The notes under the pieces were generated by a model. It was not told the origin of the DNA, searched no databases, and saw only the letters and a list, made by a program, of their open reading frames with translations. Positions 7,729 to 19,202 of a DNA stretch of 39,018 nt are shown piece after piece. The translations under genes were made by a program, and so were the position numbers. This DNA comes from Competibacter_A sp003527885 (GTDB lineage: Bacteria > Pseudomonadota > Gammaproteobacteria > Competibacterales > Competibacteraceae). The first letter of the stretch is position 1. Every line of letters starts with the position of its first letter. Location: NCBI GenBank assembly GCA_035442025.1, contig DAORPQ010000021.1:1-39018 (forward strand), written 5' to 3'.

Positions 7729-9572
7729 AGCGACCACCCGGTTTTTTGGAAGGGCTGCGCCTCGATAGAGCCTTGAAGCTGGTTTGGCAAGCATCGCCAA
7801 AATGGACGGTCGTCGGTTTCGCTTCGCTCGTCGTCCAGAGCATTGTTCCCCTCGCCACGGTCTATGTCTTCAAGCGGGTCGTCGATTCTCTGACCGCGCC
7901 GGATGGCTTTTCCTCGGGCGAGCCTGGCTTTACGGCATTGCTGTATTTACTGGTCACCGCCTTCGGGTTGGCGGTCGTCGGCAGTCTGGCCACGGCGGTT
8001 CTCGGCTACGCCAACGATATCCAGTCCCATCTGGTCGCCGATCACATGCAGCGGCTCGTTCAAGCGAAATCCATCGATATGGATCTGGCCTACTACGAGC
8101 ACCCCCGGTATTACGACAAACTGCACCGCGCCCAGCGCGAGGCGCCATCCCGCCCGTTGCGGATCATTTCCGAGTTGAGCTCGCTGGCGTTGAACGGCCT
8201 GACGCTGGCGGGAGCGCTGCTATTCTTGTTCGCCTTCAACGGCTATGTGGTGTTGGCGCTGTTTGCCGCCGCCATCCCCGTGCTCGTCTACCGCATCAAG
8301 TACGCGGACGCGCTGTATCAACTGTTTGGCGAAAAAGCGGCGAGCGAGCGCTTGAGCGGCTACTTCAATCAAGTGCTCACCACGGCGGCGGATGCCAAGG
8401 AAGTGCGGGCGTTCGGTTTCGGGCCGTTGTTGGTGGGGCGCTTCACCGCGCTCAGGACCAAGATTCGCGGAGATTTGCAGCGGATTTCTCGCCAGGGCTA
8501 TCGCCGGCAGTTCATCACCGAGTCCACGGCGGCGCTGGCCGGCTTTGGCGCGCTCGCGTTCATCGCGTATGCGGCCCTGCAAAAATCCATCACGCTCGGA
8601 GAGGTGGCGCTGTACTTCGGGGCTTTTCAGGTGGCCATCGGTTCGCTGCGGCCCACGCTGAGCGGGTTGGCGGCGCTGTACGAAAACAATTTGTTTTTAT
8701 CGACTTTTTACGAATTTCTCGACGTTCCCCAGCGCGTTGAGGAGCCCTCGCAGCCCCGGCCGATGCCGAGGCCGTGGCGGTCGGGGCTGCGGGTCGAGGC
8801 GGTGAGTTTTCGCTATCCCGGCACCGACCGACCGATCCTCGATAACGTCGGTCTCACCGTGCGTCCGGGCGAGATCGTGGCGCTGGTCGGGCGCAACGGG
8901 TCCGGCAAGACGACGCTGACCAAGTTGCTGTGCCGCCTTTACGATCCCGACAGCGGCCGGATCACGGTGGAGGGTCACGATCTGCGCGAGTTCGCAACGC
9001 GGGATTTGCGCGGGGAGATCAGCGTGGTTTATCAGGATTTCGGGCGCTATCACATCAGCGCGCGCGACAACATCGTGCTGGGGCGGCCGGAACTTCCGCC
9101 CGGCGATCCGGCGATCGTTCAGGCGGCGCGCTGGGCGGGCATCCACGAGACCTTGACCCGGCTTCCTCAAGGCTACGATACCGTCATGAGCCGGACCTTC
9201 GCCGACGGCGCGGAACTGAGTATCGGCCAATGGCAAAAACTGGCGCTCGCCCGCGCGTTTGTCCGCGATTCGCAACTGATCCTGCTCGATGAGCCGACCA
9301 GTTCGCTCGATGCCGCTTCGGAATTCAAGTTTTTCGAGAAATTCCGGGAAATGGCGCAAGGCCGTGCGGCGTTGATGATCAGCCACCGCTTCTCGACGGT
9401 GCGTCTGGCGGATCGCATCTACGTGCTCGATGGGGGGCGGGTGGTCGAAGAAGGGGACCATGACGAACTGGTGGCGCTCGACGGCTTGTACGCCCAACTC
9501 TATCGCCAGCAAGCCTCTTATTACGATCAGCGGAAACCGCTGTCCGCGGCAAAGCGGGTAGCTTTTTCATGA
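7713..9572 (+). CDS. ABC exporter of the RiPP operon (lasso D type)
   Basis: Full-length half-transporter with an N-terminal membrane domain and a C-terminal ATPase; it most likely exports the mature peptide and gives self-protection. The start is either TTG 7713 or GTG 7725; the latter overlaps the B1 stop as GTGA and is attractive. Numbering from 7713, Walker A GRNGSGKTT is at 393-401, the signature LSIGQ (for LSGGQ) at 502-506, Walker B LILLDEP at 522-528 and the H-loop His at 558. There is no N-terminal C39 peptidase domain, which agrees with leader removal by the separate B2 enzyme. It overlaps the nucleotidyltransferase gene by 4 bases (ATGA). Confidence 0.88.
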   Translation: MQKPVKRPPGFLEGLRLDRALKLVWQASPKWTVVGFASLVVQSIVPLATVYVFKRVVDSLTAPDGFSSGEPGFTALLYLLVTAFGLAVVGSLATAVLGYANDIQSHLVADHMQRLVQAKSIDMDLAYYEHPRYYDKLHRAQREAPSRPLRIISELSSLALNGLTLAGALLFLFAFNGYVVLALFAAAIPVLVYRIKYADALYQLFGEKAASERLSGYFNQVLTTAADAKEVRAFGFGPLLVGRFTALRTKIRGDLQRISRQGYRRQFITESTAALAGFGALAFIAYAALQKSITLGEVALYFGAFQVAIGSLRPTLSGLAALYENNLFLSTFYEFLDVPQRVEEPSQPRPMPRPWRSGLRVEAVSFRYPGTDRPILDNVGLTVRPGEIVALVGRNGSGKTTLTKLLCRLYDPDSGRITVEGHDLREFATRDLRGEISVVYQDFGRYHISARDNIVLGRPELPPGDPAIVQAARWAGIHETLTRLPQGYDTVMSRTFADGAELSIGQWQKLALARAFVRDSQLILLDEPTSSLDAASEFKFFEKFREMAQGRAALMISHRFSTVRLADRIYVLDGGRVVEEGDHDELVALDGLYAQLYRQQASYYDQRKPLSAAKRVAFS

Positions 9573-10717
9573 GCCCGCGCTTGCTGGCTTTCGACTTTAT
9601 CGCGGGTTGTCTCAGCGTCCGGGACGATCCCGACACCGACAGAATTTTACGGTCGTCGATGGCTGCCGGGTCTCTGGACTGGGACCTGATCATCGCTATG
9701 GCGGACCGCCAGAATATCGCTCCCGCGCTTTGGGCGGCGCTCAGCAAAAGAGCGCTTGCCGCATTGCTCCCCGCCAAAGCGCGCGGAACGCTTTTCAAAC
9801 AACATCTCCTGAATACCTTCAAGAACAAGGCTTTTAAAGATCAAGCCGTTGAAATCGTCCGCCAGTTTAACGCTGTCGGTATCGAGCCGGTGCTGCTGAA
9901 AGGTGCGGTTTCTTTGTTCCTGGCGACCTTCGACGATCCGGGCGCCAGGGTGATGGCGGATCTCGATATCCTGGTGCCGGCGCAATCGGCGCAGGCGTGT
10001 TGGGAGGCGCTGTGCGCCGCGGGCTATCAGCCGATCGATGATAAGTTCAACGTCACCGTCGACTACGCCCGCCACCACCATCTCAGGCCGCTTTATCGGC
10101 CAAATTATTACGGCACAGTGGAAATCCACCGAGAGGCACTGCCCGAGAGCGCGGCCCGCATCTTGCCGACCGCGCTGGTCTGGGCGGAGGCCGAACCGGT
10201 GGTCAACCCATTTGGCGTCGCCATGAAAGCACCTTCGCCGTCCCATCGGGTTTTGCACAATCTGCTGCATTCCGGCCTGATCAATGGAACCTATGCGCGC
10301 GGCGCGCCGGCGTTGCGCTCGCTGCATGAGCTGGCCGCCATGCAGGCCGTTCATGGCAATGCCATTGACTGGAAAGGTTTAGCGCAGATGCTGGGCCGCA
10401 GCGGCCAAGGCAAGGTTTTGTCCGGCTCGCTTTACCTGGCTCAGCGTTTGCTGGGCAATCCCCTGCCCGAGGGCATTCCGGGGGCCGCTAGAGCGGTGTT
10501 GCATCACGCGCGGATTCGGTCGCAGCTTCGCTGGAGTGGATTGGATGAGCTGGTGGAACGGGTTTGTTGGTTTTCGAAGGCGAGTATTTGCGAGTTTTAC
10601 CGGTGCGGCGATGATTTTTGGTCGGTCGGAAAAAGTCGGCTGCGCTTGGGGATGCAGCTTATTTGGAAGCGGGCGGTAGGGCCGCCGTTAAGCCAGCGGC
10701 TCAATAAAGCGTCATGA
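9569..10717 (+). CDS. Nucleotidyltransferase family protein (NTP_transf_5 type) of the RiPP operon
   Basis: A 382-residue protein of the nucleotidyltransferase-fold family often found with lasso kinases and in surface-polysaccharide loci. The motif region is VLLKGAVSLFL (108-118) followed by ARVMADLDILVP, with Asp131 and Asp133 as the expected metal-binding pair. Helical repeats follow (HRVLHNLLHSGL, SLHELAAMQ). It is translationally coupled to the exporter by an ATGA overlap, so it belongs to the RiPP operon. The likely role is transfer of a nucleotidyl or phosphoryl group onto the peptide or its phospho-Ser, but no biochemical role can be read from sequence. Its 3' end overlaps the opposite-strand lipoprotein gene by 17 bases. 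Confidence 0.78.
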   Translation: MSPRLLAFDFIAGCLSVRDDPDTDRILRSSMAAGSLDWDLIIAMADRQNIAPALWAALSKRALAALLPAKARGTLFKQHLLNTFKNKAFKDQAVEIVRQFNAVGIEPVLLKGAVSLFLATFDDPGARVMADLDILVPAQSAQACWEALCAAGYQPIDDKFNVTVDYARHHHLRPLYRPNYYGTVEIHREALPESAARILPTALVWAEAEPVVNPFGVAMKAPSPSHRVLHNLLHSGLINGTYARGAPALRSLHELAAMQAVHGNAIDWKGLAQMLGRSGQGKVLSGSLYLAQRLLGNPLPEGIPGAARAVLHHARIRSQLRWSGLDELVERVCWFSKASICEFYRCGDDFWSVGKSRLRLGMQLIWKRAVGPPLSQRLNKAS

Positions 10718-11216
10718 TCGGCGCCAGGGTGGTGCGGATTTCGTCCGCGGTCAGGTGGCGCGGGTTCCGGTCGCTGGCTTGTAGGTGGCTGCATCCCAAC
10801 CGGAATACCTCGGGCTGTCGGTCCGAATGCAGGTCGAGATAGGTCGTGAAAGTGAGCAGGTGGGGACCGTCGTCATCGAAGCGGCTGAAACGCGCGTGCC
10901 GGAGCCTGTCGGCCCGCACGGAGAACCGTTCCGACAGGCGGTTGACCCGCTCGACGGTGAAGCGATCCGCTCGCACCGTGCGCGGCGCGGCGGCGACCGT
11001 CCGCACTTCCAGCCGACAGACCGCGTCGTAACGATAGCGGTTGCCGATGCGGGTGCCTCGGATGAAAGCGCCCGCCTGATCGGACGGGATCCCGATGTCT
11101 CGATGCAAGTCCAGAAGCGTGCCGGGCGGGATGTTGAAAGCGCGGTTACCGCTTCCATCCAACGCCTGACAGGCGGCCAGCACTAAGAGCAACGGAATCG
11201 CGACCCGTTTCATCAA
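10701..11216 (-). CDS. Putative lipoprotein of unknown function
   Basis: A 171-residue protein with a lipoprotein signal: basic MMKR start, hydrophobic VAIPLLLVLAAC and lipobox Cys16. It should be anchored to a membrane by its acylated Cys. The mature part is rich in Arg and Asp (RADRLRHARFSRFDDDGPH) and has no motif I recognise. It stands alone and is convergent with the nucleotidyltransferase gene, with 3' ends overlapping by 17 bases. There is no evidence that it belongs to the RiPP operon. Confidence 0.7.
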   Translation of the reverse strand: MMKRVAIPLLLVLAACQALDGSGNRAFNIPPGTLLDLHRDIGIPSDQAGAFIRGTRIGNRYRYDAVCRLEVRTVAAAPRTVRADRFTVERVNRLSERFSVRADRLRHARFSRFDDDGPHLLTFTTYLDLHSDRQPEVFRLGCSHLQASDRNPRHLTADEIRTTLAPIMTLY

Positions 11217-11320
11217 GCCAGCCCCCGGATGATTGGAAAGTGGCCCATTATGACAACTTTTCCGGGCAAGGCACCAAACGACCGGTTTTCCGTTGACGGT
11301 GGGAAGCGGATTGATGTCCG

Positions 11321-11899
11321 GTGGCTTCGGTCAGGGAACCGATCCGGCGCTTGCGGCCACCAAGCCTTCAGCGTCTCTCAACCCGAGTCAGCCCTCCCGT
11401 GAAACCCTTCTTGAAACGAGTATTCTCGCCGCCCTTGATCGTGCTGGGGGCGTCGTTGATGTTCCTGGAAGAATGGCTTTGGGAGCACTTGCAGCGGTTG
11501 ATGGCGGCCGTTGGGCGATTGCCGGCGGTTCGGGCGCTGGAAGCCGCCATCGCGCGGTTGCCCCCCTATCCGGCGATGGCCATTTTTTTGCTGCCGATCC
11601 TGCTGTTGCTTCCGGTCAAGCTGGCCGCGTTATGGTTCATCGTTCGAGGACAGGCCGTACTGGGGTTGCTGGTCATTTTGATCGCCAAGGTGATTGGCAC
11701 TGCCTTCGTCACCCGTATTTTTGTGTTGTGCAAGCCGAGCTTGCTGGCTTTGAGTTGGTTTCGGAGATCGCACGACGGGGTGTTGGCCATTAAGGAACGG
11801 CTTTATAGCTACGTGCGCGCCTTGCCGCTTTGGCGGGCGGCGCGGCGTTGGGTGCAGGCCATGCGCTCGCTGTTTCGCGGGGCCGACACCCCGTTTTGA
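11321..11899 (+). CDS. Small membrane protein of unknown function
   Basis: A 192-residue protein with a GTG start at 11321; the true start may be further in, because the first 30 residues are Arg-rich and low in information. Two or three membrane segments are visible: PPLIVLGASLMFLEEWLW, AMAIFLLPILLLLPVKLAAL and AVLGLLVILIAKVIGTAFV. The C-terminus is basic (RAARRWVQAMRSLFRG) and probably cytoplasmic. I recognise no family motif. It is a lone gene between the divergent lipoprotein and the glucokinase gene. Confidence 0.65.
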   Translation: MASVREPIRRLRPPSLQRLSTRVSPPVKPFLKRVFSPPLIVLGASLMFLEEWLWEHLQRLMAAVGRLPAVRALEAAIARLPPYPAMAIFLLPILLLLPVKLAALWFIVRGQAVLGLLVILIAKVIGTAFVTRIFVLCKPSLLALSWFRRSHDGVLAIKERLYSYVRALPLWRAARRWVQAMRSLFRGADTPF

Positions 11900-11979
11900 A
11901 GCTGGAAAGGGTCATCGAAAGAGCGGTTGAACTTGCGCGTTGGCTTTCGGTTTGAAAGACCGTAGTCTCCAAGGGAGAA

Positions 11980-12000
11980 ATCATTTGCCAAACAAATGAT
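11980..12000. promoter_or_regulatory. Perfect inverted repeat upstream of ppgK
   Basis: ATCATTTG (11980-11987) and CAAATGAT (11993-12000) form an 8-bp perfect inverted repeat around CCAAA. It lies 40 bases before the glucokinase ATG. No T-run follows on the plus strand, so it is more likely an operator or mRNA hairpin than a terminator. Confidence 0.45.
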
Positions 12001-12039
12001 AAAATTTATAAAAGCGAAAACGGCAACAAGGGACATGAC

Positions 12040-12786
12040 ATGAAAATTCTGGGCATCGATGTCGGCGGCACGGGGATCAAGGGGGCCGTTATCGAAACGG
12101 TGACCGGGGAGCTGGCGAGCGAACGCCTTCGTCTCGCTTCGCCCAACCCCGCAACACCCGACGCCATCGCCACCACGATCCGAGCGCTCGTCGGGCAGCA
12201 CCGCTGGTCCGGTCCTATCGGCATCGGGTTTCCCGCCGCCATCCAGCGCGGCGTCGCCCGCACGGCGGCCAACATCGACCCCTCCTTTATCGGCTTGCCG
12301 GTGGCCGATTTTTTCTCGGGTGAGACCGGTTGCCCGGTTCATGTCGCCAACGACGCCGATGTGGCCGGGTTGGCCGAGATGCGCTTCGGCGCCGGCAAGG
12401 ATATCGCTGGGGTGGTGCTCGTCGTCACGATTGGCACCGGCCTTGGAACGGCGCTGTTCAGCGACGGTCATTTGCTGCCGAACACCGAGCTTGGCCATAT
12501 CGTGCTCGACAACGGCCTGGAAGCCGAACGCTACGCATCCGAGGCGGTTCGCGACGCCTGCAAGCTCAAATGGAAAGACTGGGGAGATCGTTTCAACCGC
12601 TATCTGACCACCATGGAAAAGCTGTTTTGGCCCGATTTGATCGTCCTCGGCGGCGGCGCCAGTAAAAAGCTGGACAAGTTCGCGCCGTGCCTAACCACGC
12701 AGACCGCCGTTGTTCCCGCCCGCTTCCTCAATCAAGCCGGCATGGTCGGCGCGGCGCTGTTCGCCGAGGAAAAGTTGCAGCATTAG
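12040..12786 (+). CDS. ppgK: Polyphosphate glucokinase (ROK family)
   Basis: Phosphorylates glucose to glucose-6-phosphate, in this subfamily using polyphosphate and often also ATP. The product is 248 residues, the short ROK-type length typical of PpgK. The phosphate motif GIDVGGTGIKGAV is at the N-terminus; NDADVAGLAE, VTIGTGLGTALF and TELGHIVL follow, then the C-terminal LIVLGGGASKKLDKF. The Cys-rich zinc motif of other ROK kinases (CxCGxxGC) is absent, as expected for PpgK. It would feed sugar taken up by the cell into central metabolism at the expense of stored polyphosphate. A monocistronic gene; RBS is weak. Confidence 0.85.
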   Translation: MKILGIDVGGTGIKGAVIETVTGELASERLRLASPNPATPDAIATTIRALVGQHRWSGPIGIGFPAAIQRGVARTAANIDPSFIGLPVADFFSGETGCPVHVANDADVAGLAEMRFGAGKDIAGVVLVVTIGTGLGTALFSDGHLLPNTELGHIVLDNGLEAERYASEAVRDACKLKWKDWGDRFNRYLTTMEKLFWPDLIVLGGGASKKLDKFAPCLTTQTAVVPARFLNQAGMVGAALFAEEKLQH

Positions 12787-13011
12787 CACCCAATCCCCTT
12801 GGTGCCTTGTCGCAGCGCGCCGCAGGCTGGCAACCGGGGTGGTGTTTCTCACCGAAGCGGCTCCAGCGCCGGATGAAGGGTCCGACCGCCGCGCAATTTC
12901 CTCGGACCCGCGGTCTTACTCGTCGTCAAAAGGTTTCGGACATGGCGGCCGGTTCTGGCGGCGACGCCGGTTGTTCCAGCCCATGAAAGCCAGCCTCTCA
13001 CCGGAGATCCC

Positions 13012-13395
13012 ATGAATATCATCGTCGATTCCACCAAATCCTTCGATCGAGCCGTAACCGACCTGGTGCAGAGCGTCGCGCGCCACGGCTTCAGCGTCCT
13101 GCACCAATTTCCGCTCAGCGAAACGCTGGCTTCCAAGGGTCATCCCATCGCCGCGCGTTGTACGGTGCTGGATGTCTGCAACGCCAAACTTGCGGCGCAG
13201 ATATTGACCCACAACCTCACGATCAGCCTCGCGCTGCCCTGTCGCATCACGGTGTTCGAAAGCGCCGGCCAGACCCGGATGGGCACGATTGCACCCACTA
13301 CCCTCTTGTCCGGTTTCGAGACCGCGCCCGACATCGAAGCCACCGCTGCCGACGTGGAGCGCACCCTTCAGCGGATTCTGGACGATGCGGCGTGA
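13012..13395 (+). CDS. DUF302 family protein
   Basis: A 127-residue single-domain protein of the DUF302 family, whose biochemical role is unknown. The match rests on the FDRAVTDLVQSVARHGFSVL opening, the VLDVCNAKLAAQIL middle and the LPCRITVFESAGQTRMG strand. It starts at ATG 13012 close behind GGAG. The 225 bases between ppgK and this gene hold nothing I can support. It ends 16 bases from the convergent acetoacetyl-CoA synthetase gene. Confidence 0.8.
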   Translation: MNIIVDSTKSFDRAVTDLVQSVARHGFSVLHQFPLSETLASKGHPIAARCTVLDVCNAKLAAQILTHNLTISLALPCRITVFESAGQTRMGTIAPTTLLSGFETAPDIEATAADVERTLQRILDDAA

Positions 13396-13411
13396 ACGCC
13401 GTGCTGCGCCG

Positions 13412-15388
<1,977 letters not shown>

Positions 15389-15419
15389 CGCGGCATTTTC
15401 CAGAGCGGGTTGGGTTGAA

Positions 15420-16334
15420 TCAGTGGGCTTTGAGGCGGGAACCGGCTTTGGCCAAAGCGACCTTCGAGGTCGGCCTCCGGCCCAGCGCCGCGCTGATCCA
15501 TAGAGCACAATCGAGCAAGCTGTCGGGGTCGACGCCGGTTTCGATGCCCAGGCCGCCCAGCAGATAGAGCACATCCTCGGTGGCGACGTTGCCGGACGCG
15601 CCCTTGGCGTAGGGGCAGCCGCCCAACCCGGCGATGGAAGCGTCGAACACGCTCACGCCGCATTGCAGCGAAGCGTAGATGTTGGCGATGGCCATGCCGT
15701 AGGTGTCGTGATAGTGGCCGGCCAAGCGGTCGACGGGAACGCGGGCGCTCACCGTTTCGATCAAGCGCTTGGCGGCTTCCGGGGTGCCGACCCCGATGGT
15801 GTCGCCCAAGCTGATCTGGTAACAGCCCAGCTCGAACAGAGCGCCGGCCACGCGGGCGACCGCCGCCGGCCGGATGCGGCCCTCGTAGGGGCAGCCGAGC
15901 GCGCAGGAGACGTAGCCGCGCACCCGCACCCCGGCCCGTTGCGCCGCCGCCACCACCGGCTCGAACCGGGCCAGCGAGTCGGCGATGCCGCAATTGATGT
16001 TGCGTCGCGAAAAGGATTCCGAGGCCGCGCCGAAAATCGCCACCTCCCGCGCGCCCGCCGCCAGCGCGGCTTCAAAGCCTTGCAGGTTGGGGGTGAGCAC
16101 GGGGTACGCAACGTCGGGCCGCCGCTCGATCGCGCCCAAGACCGCCGCGTGGTCGGCCATCTGCGGCACCCATTTGGGCGAGACGAAGGCGGTTGCCTCG
16201 ATGGTCTTGAGGCCGGCTTGGCCCAGCCGGGCGATCAGCTCGACCTTGGTGGCGGCGGCGACCGGCGTCGGCTCGTTTTGCAACCCGTCGCGGGGACCGA
16301 CTTCGACGATTTTGACTGTGGCGGGCAGGCTCAT
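15420..16334 (-). CDS. liuE: Hydroxymethylglutaryl-CoA lyase
   Basis: Splits 3-hydroxy-3-methylglutaryl-CoA into acetyl-CoA and acetoacetate. The 304-residue length is usual (also named mvaB). The N-terminus VEVGPRDGLQNEP carries the metal-binding Asp and catalytic Arg of the DRE-TIM fold, and the family signature appears as SIAGLGGCPYAKGASGNVAT with its active-site Cys. AGHYHDTYGMA supplies the His-x-His metal ligands. It follows liuD after 36 bases. Confidence 0.94.
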   Translation of the reverse strand: MSLPATVKIVEVGPRDGLQNEPTPVAAATKVELIARLGQAGLKTIEATAFVSPKWVPQMADHAAVLGAIERRPDVAYPVLTPNLQGFEAALAAGAREVAIFGAASESFSRRNINCGIADSLARFEPVVAAAQRAGVRVRGYVSCALGCPYEGRIRPAAVARVAGALFELGCYQISLGDTIGVGTPEAAKRLIETVSARVPVDRLAGHYHDTYGMAIANIYASLQCGVSVFDASIAGLGGCPYAKGASGNVATEDVLYLLGGLGIETGVDPDSLLDCALWISAALGRRPTSKVALAKAGSRLKAH

Positions 16335-16370
16335 CTGTTCCCGGCTCGTAGGGGTTCGACCGCTGTCGTT

Positions 16371-18374
<2,004 letters not shown>

Positions 18375-18389
18375 GCACGCTCTCCCGCT

Positions 18390-19202
18390 TCAGGCCGCAC
18401 CGTTAAAATCCGCCGCGATCCAGGCCGGCCGCCGCTTTTCCAGAAAGGCGGCGAGACCTTCCCTCGCCTCCGAGGTGGCGCGCAGCGCGGCGATGCGCCG
18501 GGCGGTGTCTTCCACCACATCATCCGCGACGGGTCGGTGGGTGATCGCCCGGATCAGGGCTTTCGAGGCGGTCTGGGCCTGGGGGCCGCCTTGCAGCAGC
18601 GCCTTGGCCAGTTCCGCAATCCGGGCGTCCAACTGCTCCGGCGCGACAACCTCGTGGGCCAAGCCGATCTCGCGGGCGCGGGCGGCGTCGATCCGTTCGG
18701 CCGTGAGGAAATAGCGGTACGCCTGGCGCTCGCCGATGGCGCGGATCACGTAGGGTCCGATGGTTGCGGGCAACAGTCCCAGGCGAACCTCGGAGGTTGC
18801 AAAGACCGCCCCCGACGCGGCGACGCACAGATCGCAGGCCGCCGCCAGCCCCAGGCCGCCGCCGAGCGCCGCGCCGTGCACGCGGGCGATGGTCGGTTTG
18901 GACAGTTCGGCCAGGGTGCGTAGCATCGAGGCCAGCCGGCGCGCGTCATCGCGGTTGTCTTCGATGGGCGCTTGGCCGGCCGCCTTCATCCAGTTCAAAT
19001 CGGCTCCAGCGGAGAAGCTTTTGCCCCGGCCCGCCAGAACGACCACCCGCACCCCGCCAGCGCTGTCAAGCTCTCCAAAGGCGGCGGCCAGATCGGCGAT
19101 CACCCGGGCATTGAAGGCGTTATGGACCTCGGGCCGGTTCATCCAGACGGTGGCGACCGGGCCGTTGTGCTCCATTTCGAGGGTCTGGTACATGCGCGTC
19201 AC
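18390..19202 (-). CDS. liuC: Methylglutaconyl-CoA hydratase (enoyl-CoA hydratase family)
   Basis: Hydrates 3-methylglutaconyl-CoA to HMG-CoA. A crotonase-fold protein of 270 residues. The two oxyanion-hole regions are SFSAGADLNWMK and HGAALGGGLGLAAACDL, and the C-terminal part has GLAHEVVAPEQLDARI. The GTG start at 19202 overlaps the liuB stop by 4 bases; an in-frame ATG lies at 19193. Short spacing to liuB and liuD supports co-translation. Confidence 0.92.
   Translation of the reverse strand: MTRMYQTLEMEHNGPVATVWMNRPEVHNAFNARVIADLAAAFGELDSAGGVRVVVLAGRGKSFSAGADLNWMKAAGQAPIEDNRDDARRLASMLRTLAELSKPTIARVHGAALGGGLGLAAACDLCVAASGAVFATSEVRLGLLPATIGPYVIRAIGERQAYRYFLTAERIDAARAREIGLAHEVVAPEQLDARIAELAKALLQGGPQAQTASKALIRAITHRPVADDVVEDTARRIAALRATSEAREGLAAFLEKRRPAWIAADFNGAA

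Noticed and set aside
5708..10717. Calling the product a true lasso peptide
   Set aside because: No cyclase gene and no Asp/Glu at core positions 7-9 or anywhere in the core.
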